Assembly (NCBI GenBank): GCA_028274465.1
Contig: CM051455.1
Location: 108,002,942-108,066,941, forward strand
Reading direction: 5' to 3'
DNA: 64,000 bases
From: Plantago ovata
Taxonomy: Eukaryota > Streptophyta > Magnoliopsida > Lamiales > Plantaginaceae
Positions 57,202 through 64,000 of the stretch are shown here, one piece after another; position 1 is the stretch's first letter; the number at the start of each line of letters is the position of its first letter. The notes under the pieces are model-generated. The model was not told the origin of the DNA, searched no databases, and saw only the letters and a program-made list of their open reading frames with translations. Made by a program: the position numbers and the translations under genes.

Positions 57202-60200
57202 ATGGCGAGTATCTCGCTCCGTGCTGTCTTAGAGAAGCAAATTTTGACCGGACCAAACTTCCTAGATTGGATCAGGAATATATGTTTGGTGCTGAGGTAC
57301 GAAAGGAATGAGTACGTCTTGGACAAGGCTAATCCCGTGTGTCCCGAGAATCAGACTGCCGATCAAGTTGTTGATTTGGAATCAAGCTAACAAGGCAAAG
57401 TCTGATAAGCATCATAAGGATGCTAGATCCGCGCATTATATTTTGCTGGCGGCAATGAGCAATGAGCTGCAGAGACAACATGATAGCATGTTGTCGTATG
57501 AGATGCTGAAGCATCTTGAGTCGCTCTTTAAGACGACAGCCAGAAGTGTTGAATTTGATTTGATCAAAGAGATACACGGATGCAAGCTCAATAAAGGAGG
57601 GAACATGTATGAACATGTTCTTAAGATGAGAATAAGATCATGGTGATCTTTGTCCTTCAATCATTGCCGAGTTCGTGTTCGCAGTTCATCGTTAACCACC
57701 ATGAATGCGAAGGACGTAACACTGCCCGAACTTCATAATCTGCTGAAGACATATGATCAAACTCTTCCTAAGAAGGAAAAGTCGATCATGTATGTTGGGC
57801 AACCGTCTAACCTAAACCCGAGAAACAAAGGTGCTAAGGGTAAGGGAAATTCGGGAGCCAAGGCTAACACTTTGAGTGATAGGCCTAAGCGTCTGAACCA
57901 GAAAAGGAAGTTCAAGAGGAGCGGAACGGTACGCACAGATGAATGTCTTTTCTGTAAGCAGAAAGGGCATTGGAAGAATGATTGTCCTAAACTAAGGGCA
58001 GATCAAGCTAAGAAGCCGCCGGCTTCTAGCTCAAGTATGTTTGTTATTAAAATGAACATGACTACTTTTGACTCCAATGGTTGGGTATTAGATACAGCCT
58101 GTGGCTCGCACATTTGTAATAATGTGCAGGGTCTCATTAAACATAGGCTAGTCAAGCAAGGTGAAATCGACTTGCATGTTGGGAACAACAATCCAGTTGA
58201 AGCCAAACGCGTTGGACGCTGCAAGATAGATTTACCTTCAGGACAATGTTAGAACTTGATAACGTTTATTTTGTTCCATCCATTGTCAGAAATATTATTT
58301 CCATTCCATTGTTGGACAATCTGAGTTTTTCCTAATACTTGTTATTTTTCATTAAATGACCAGTATTATGGAAAAGCTCGCTTAGTGAATGGTTTATATA
58401 TTTTGCAAAGTAGTCTACCTTTATTTCAAATACATAACAAACAACCGTCTTCAAGTAGGAAGAATAATCCATCTTATCTATGGCATTGTCGGCTAGGCCA
58501 TATCAATGAAACACGGATTCAAAGACTAAGGAAGTTGGACTACTTAGAACCATTTGATTTTGAATCATATGGTACATGTGAATCATGTGTTAAGGGTAAG
58601 ATGACAAACAAACCTTTTGTTGGACAAGGTGTTCGTGCCACTCGCTACTTAGAGCTCATACATACCGATGTATGTGAACTTTTTAAAGTCCATGCGCGTG
58701 GGGGTTATTCTTACTTCGTTACCTTTACTGACGATTTCTCAAGGTATGGATATATTTATCTTATGAAGAATAAATCCGAGACCTTTGGAAAATTCAAGGA
58801 GTTTAGGAATGAGGTCGAGAATGAATTGAACCTAAGGATAGTCACTCTTCGATCAGATCGAGGAGGTAAATAACTTAGTGAAGAATTTATCGACTACTTG
58901 AAGGAAAATGGAATTCAATCGGAATGGACTCCTCCTGGAACACCACAGTTAAATGGTGTGTCTGAGAGAAGGAATCGAACCCTGTTAGACATGGTGAGAT
59001 CAATGATTGGATTCTCGACTCTTCCAAAACATCTATGGGGATATGCACTACAAACTACAATCTACATTCTGAACCGTGTACCATCTAAATCAGTGGAGAA
59101 AACTCCTTATGAGTTATGGAAGGGAAAGAAGCCCTCACTGGGCTATCTTAAACCTTGGGGCTGTCTTGCAATAGTCAAACTGATGCTCACTGATAAGTTA
59201 GATGCCAAGGGTGTCAAAGTATATTTCATAGGCTATCCTCGTTAGACGAGAGGCTATGAGTTCTATCATGCTGAAAATCACAAGGTGATAGTATCTAGAA
59301 ACGTTAAGTTTTTAGAAGCAGAATACCTCGAAGAAGAGAGGTTAGATGACATGATAGAACTTGAAGAATTCAAGACTTTGACACGTGCGAACATGAGTTG
59401 TCTAAATCTTCTGATTTGGACTCAAGTTCAGTGGGAGCTTTCGAAGAAGACAAGGGTAATGATATGACACTTGCTAGGCATGTCATAGTCAGTGGGAGTC
59501 CTGTGATGAATCAACAGTTGAAACCACACCAATAAAAACCCGTTGTCAACCAAACTGTGCAACAAGTTGCACAAGAGCAGCCTCCCGCTAGGGAACAGGG
59601 TCGCGGGGAGCGACCAGCTGCATCAGTGCCCACTGATAATGTTCGTGTTACACGAAGCCAGAAAAGAAAAGCACCAGAACCAGTCGAGCTCCGTAGGTCG
59701 AAGAGGATCCTAAAAGGACCTCAGAAGCAAAGCCTTATGATAGAAGACATCAGTGAACTTGATGTCGGCTTATCAGATCGGGAAGATCCCGATACCTACA
59801 AAGAGGCAATAATTGATATTGACTCAGACAAATGGCAAGAGGCCATGGAATTGGAAATGGACTCCATGTACCTGAACCAAGTTTGGAACTTGGTAGACTT
59901 GCCCCAAGGGGTTAGACCTATTGGGTGCAAATGGGTCTTTAAACGAAAGACAGATGTCGATGGCAAGGTACAAAAGCACAAGGCTAGACTTGTGGCGAAA
60001 GGCTACACGCAAAGGTATGGCATCGATTACGATGAAACCTTTTCACCGGTAGCAAAATTGAAGTCCATTCGAATTCTACTTGCGATAGCTTCCTACTATG
60101 ATTATGAGATCTGGCAGATGGATGTAAAGACTGCCTTCCTCAATGGCAACCTTGAGGAAGAGGTCTATATGGTACAGCCGGAAGGTTTTATTAGTAAAAC

Positions 60201-61360
60201 CAGGCCAACTGCTGTATGCAAATTATAAAGGTCCATCTATGGGCTAAAGAAAGCGTCTAGGAGCTGGAATATCCGCTTTGATGAAGCTGTCAAATCGTTT
60301 GACTTCATCAGAAGCAAGGAAGATCCTGTGTCTACACTAGGCACAGCGACAAGGGAGTCGTTTTCATGATCATCTATGTTGATGACATTGTGATCATGGG
60401 AAACAATGTCTCTATGCTAGAAGAGACTAAAGTTTGGTTATCAAGTACCTTCTCGATGAAGGACTTGGGTGAAGCGAACTATATCCTAGGGATCAAGATC
60501 TATAGAGATAGATCCAAGAGGATGTTAGGTTTGACAAAGTCCACCTACATCGACAAAATACTGAAGCGTTACAAGATGGACGACTCAAAGAGAGGCTTTC
60601 TCCCAGCTAGGCATGGGATTGTTTATCAGTTAAGGATGGTCCTAAAACTGATGAAGAAAGAAATGCAATGAGTCGTGTGCCCTATGCTTCGGCAGTAGGG
60701 TCTATAATGTATGCAATGAATTGCAGAAGGCCCGATGTGGCATATGCGCTTAGTGTCACTTGTCGACATCAACAGAATCCAGAAGTACCTCACTGGACTG
60801 CTGTAAAGAACATTCTTAAGTACCTTCGACGGACTAAGGAAATGTTCTTGGTGTTTGGTGGAGAACAAGAATTAAAGATGTCTGGTTATGTCGACGCTGG
60901 ATTTGAATCAGATCCTGATGACTTTGAGTCACAGACAGGATACGTATTCAAATTGAACGGAGGAGATATCTGTTGGAAGAGTTCTAAGCAAGCCACGATT
61001 GCTGACTCATCCACAGAAGCCGAGTACATTGCTGGATCAGAAGCTTCGAAAGAAGTTGTCTGGATTTCAGAGTTCTTGAAGGAATTGAGGGTTGTTCCTG
61101 CTCCTAGTCCAATAACGATTTATTGGGACAATACGGGCGCCGTCGCTCAAGCTAAGGAGCCTAGATCTACAAACAAGAACAAACATGTACATAGAAAGTA
61201 TCACGTTATACGTGAGATTATTGATTGAGGAGAAGTTAGTATAGAACGTGTCTCTACCACGGACAACGTGGCAGATCCTTTCACCAAGGTCTTATCAGTG
61301 GAAGTCCACTTAAGACATTATGCTAATCTGGGTATTAGGCATAAAGGTGACTGGCTCTAG
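57202..61360 (+). pseudogene. B gag-pol remnant (Copia order)
   Basis: Domains in order: gag (MASISLRAVLEKQILTG), a CCHC zinc knuckle (CLFCKQKGHWKNDC, about 57948-57990), and a protease with Asp-Thr-Ala-Cys-Gly in the DTG position. Then come pre-integrase (LWHCRLGHINETR), the integrase core ([38 protein letters not shown]), RT (GCKWVFKRKTDVDGKV, WQMDVKTAFLNGNL, IIYVDDIVIMG) and RNase H (DSSTEAEYIAGSEASKE). It ends near the PPT. It is broken in about eight places, so it could move only with proteins from elsewhere. Confidence 0.9.
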
Positions 61361-61363
61361 TCC

Positions 61364-61374
61364 AAGTGGGAGAT
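61364..61374 (+). promoter_or_regulatory. B polypurine tract
   Basis: AAGTGGGAGAT directly before the 3' LTR, the usual Copia PPT form. Confidence 0.85.
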
Positions 61375-63346
61375 TGATAGTGTATATGTCCTAGAGACAG
61401 TCCTTATTAAGGGCATGCAGCCCTTATAGAGGGCATATATGTACTATTACACAGGTCAACGTAATATAATATATGTTTGTTGATTGATTATTGAGTATCG
61501 CTTTCATATTTATATTACACCAGGCATGCATCATGTCATATCTCTATTTCTGTATGTATTGATATTAAACATGTCCCCTCGGAGCTGTGTGAGTTATCAT
61601 CTATCCCAACATCGGCCACGAAACAGATTGTTGGACAATCAAGAAACGTTCCCATAACTGTGCATAGTTATTCGATGGGCGATTACCGAACAATGGAAGT
61701 ACCCGCCGGACACTCCCATCGATGTATACTCTACACCGAAGTGTCTATGGGAACCGGTAAGATGTCGAAGTGATGCCAGTCGTCCTTTGGAATTACAGGA
61801 CTTTATCATCACATTTGTTGACCCATATCCTTGGTGGACCCGTCGATGTCAACTCTGAATAAGCAGTTGACCTAAGACACGATCCAGGATTATGGCTACA
61901 TACAAATGGGGATGATAAGTGATTCTCTGAAGGATTCATCTCTCACGTGTAGCACAGGAGAGCACTGCTCATAGTCGTTCATAGTTGTGATTGGTAAAAC
62001 CGCTGGCCAGCGTATCAATATTATTATGATGGTCATAATAGATATTGGATTCACCATGCAACTCACTGAAGACGCCCGTGGATGTATTATTGGGATAGAC
62101 ACTTCATCGATCCTAGATACATTCGAGCAAGTCAGATGAAGGGACGTTACCACCGCCGCGTTGAGCGCAACAGGCTTCGCAACGAAAGGGTTTGCTTTGA
62201 GAAACCTCTCAAACGTCCTCATGTATTAACATTGCAAATGGAACCGTCTAGGAATTCAATTTTGCCTAGTCTAGGACTTTCTTAATACAATGAGGCCCTA
62301 TGGGTCACACTATGTGGTGATTCAGCTTATCCGAATATCCTTGAAGATGGAATTGCAATTAATTTGAAATTAATTGTGATTGATGGATTATAATTAATTT
62401 GGAATTAATTATAATATTTAGTGGCTCAATTAATGATTTGGAATTATTAATTGAATTGGCTAATTAATTGTATTTTATGTAAATACAATTAAAGATTATA
62501 TTTTAGAAATATAATAGAGGTTTGATTTGAAAGGATATGTTAATTTAGAATTAACATATGCACATGGGCAAAATATACTTGGAGTTTGAATTGCCTTAGA
62601 ACTATAAGTGGGTCCCAAAATTGAGACCCACCTATCTCCCGTAGGACATGAGCGCGCGCGCGCGCAAGAGGTGGATAGGGGAAGGAGTTCGACTCCTTCC
62701 TCTATTAGAAGTCCAAGGGATAAGTTAGATTTTCCTGATTGAGTTTTAATTTGATTGGGAATAAATCTAGACCTCATATTGGTTTCCTAGTGCGATAAGA
62801 ATTAGATTCTTATTCCTTTACGAGGTCTAATTGCTTATGCTTTAGGCTTCTATTGACTACTATATATAGTAGACTATTAGAGAGCTTTTTCAGGATTCTG
62901 AACAATCAATTCTTAGAGAATTATTCTACCTAGTTTTCTTAGAGAAAATAAAAAGCTCTCCCCTCCTCTAAAAGCCACGCGCGCGCCACCTACCGGAGGA
63001 ATCGCCGCCCCATCTTCTTTGTCACACAAAGAATATCCTAGCATTCTTTCTGATAGGTTGTTCATCCGTGGATACCAAGGTTGAGGTTCTAGGAGCTGGA
63101 AACTAACTTTTATTGTCTTGTAGATAATCAAAGTATTGCAGATATCTTCGATTTCGACGAAGGAGAAGATACACCGGATTATTACGGAGACTTGGAAGCT
63201 GTGCTTGCTTTGGAAGTAAGGTTAGTCTTCTAATTGACGTGTTTACATATATACGGCATATACATAATCAATTAACCTGCATGTTAAGAAAATTTTTTAA
63301 ATTCCGCTGCGTACCCTAGGGGTAACTCTGACCGTATTTTCTTACA
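61375..63346 (+). repeat. B 3' LTR (1.97 kb)
   Basis: Matches the two pieces of the 5' LTR and is uninterrupted at the G insertion site. The TATA box is at 62860-62869 and the U3 hairpins at about 62356-62557. It ends TTCTTACA, followed by the TCTTT duplication. Confidence 0.92.
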
Positions 63347-63351
63347 TCTTT
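63347..63351. other. B target-site duplication, right (TCTTT)
   Basis: Repeats 39493-39497. W ORF2 resumes directly after it. Confidence 0.85.
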
Positions 63352-64000
63352 TACTTCTGTTGCTTTGCTGGCAACATTCTCAGCAAGTGCAGCCTTTCTT
63401 AGGTCTGCAGCAATCTCACTTGCTTGTTCCAGAGTAGTATCATCAAGATTATCTACAATGTAGACATCTTCTATTCTTTCTAAGGTAGGATTTTCATTTC
63501 CACTGCCTTGTGGTCTTGCTTCAGCAGATGGATCCAAGTTAATCGGATTTGTGAAGGCTTCTGCATGCACTTCAGCAACATCTACTACAGTGGTTTGCTT
63601 TTCAGCAACCACTGGAGTGTCATCATCTTGAATGACATGGACAACTGGAACGGACTTTCTTGCCGTTGTTTTCTTTCTTGGGAAAGTGGTCTTTGTCTTT
63701 GCCTTCTTAGGAATGGGATCAACTGATGAAGCTGCATTCTGAGTATCATCATCAGCTTTCCTATTTTTCTTTGATCTTTTACTGGGTGCAGTAGTGTCAG
63801 CAACCGCAGCAGTTTTAGCAATATTTGCAGTTGTTGCATTCTCAGCAACATTTGCAGCTGTTGTATTCCTAGACTATTTATCCGTATCAGCAACATTTGC
63901 AACTGTTGCATTCCTAGTCTGATTATCAGTCTCAGCAACATTTGCAACTGTTGCTTTCCTTGACTTCTTACCAGCAACCTTTGGTCCATTCATCTTGTAG
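63352..64000 (-). pseudogene. W accessory ORF2, more amino-terminal part, runs off window
   Basis: The minus-strand homologue of about 13200-13870 in X. It includes a basic, alanine- and threonine-rich repeat stretch (NVAETDNQTRNATVAN) and nuclear-localisation-like clusters (KRSKKNRK, PKKAKTKT). It also has the segment IYIVDNLDD, shared with X and Y. It is broken at least once. The amino-terminal domain and pol of W should lie to the right of the window. Confidence 0.75.

Larger units (their letters stand above)
39498..63346 (+). mobile_element. B: long-LTR Copia, interrupted by Gypsy G
   Basis: Without G the element is about 9.8 kb: 5' LTR (39498-40103 plus 54162-55659), tRNA-iMet primer site, 1.5-kb leader, gag-pol (57202-61360), PPT (61364-61374) and 3' LTR (61375-63346). 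The perfect target duplication and the uninterrupted X and Y ORF2 copies show that it entered ORF2 of W. Gag-pol is broken in about eight places. The LTRs look 97-98% alike by eye, with one larger length difference, which suggests an insertion one to two million years old at commonly used plant rates. The lineage (Tork/Angela-like or Bianca-like) is not resolved. Confidence 0.87.

Overview
This window is plant nuclear DNA made entirely of nested LTR retrotransposons. I found no host gene, tRNA, rRNA or DNA transposon. The families point to a flowering plant: an Athila-type gag with a tRNA-Asp-like primer site, a Tat-type Gypsy with a second RNase H and an antisense accessory gene, and two Copia families, one of them SIRE-like with a very large extra ORF between pol and the 3' LTR. 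Such nesting is typical of pericentromeric or other gene-poor heterochromatin.

Layout. The outermost element appears to be W, a minus-strand SIRE-like Copia (family S). Its 3' LTR lies at 34311-35617 and its accessory ORF2 at 35878-39497, resuming at 63352 and leaving the window on the right. A plus-strand pair of the same family abuts it on the left: X (9833-18304: pol, ORF2, partial LTR) and Y (18305-34310: pol part, hairpin array, internal promoter, ORF2, PPT, full 3' LTR).

Insertions. (1) B', a minus-strand long-LTR Copia (5' LTR 7771-9832, leader 6270-7770), sits in the pol of X. (2) E1, an Athila-like gag-only element (1-6269, left end cut by the window), sits in the leader of B'. (3) E2, an intact-looking gag-only element of the same family (24299-30586, TSD GTCCC), sits in ORF2 of Y. 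(4) B, a plus-strand long-LTR Copia of the B' family (39498-63346, TSD TCTTT), sits in ORF2 of W. (5) G, a young Tat-type Gypsy (40104-54156, TSD GATGT), sits in the 5' LTR of B. Three target-site duplications and the matching uninterrupted copies prove the order.

How the parts work. G has gag-protease and an intact pol (RT, RNase H, second RNase H, integrase). It also has an antisense gene with its own TATA box, introns and poly(A) signal, and a 66-bp tandem repeat before its 3' LTR. E1 and E2 carry only gag and protease and would need enzymes from an Athila-type partner not seen here. The S family carries a large nuclear-looking accessory protein that seems to have its own promoter.

The most unusual signal is a recurring design: arrays of short hairpins with a constant loop and changing but still paired stems. 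They occur in three separate non-coding places: the leader of the B/B' family (loop AGGCGGC), the U3 of the same family (loop TRG), and the pol-ORF2 gap of family S (loop ACRGGNA). I know of no description of these.
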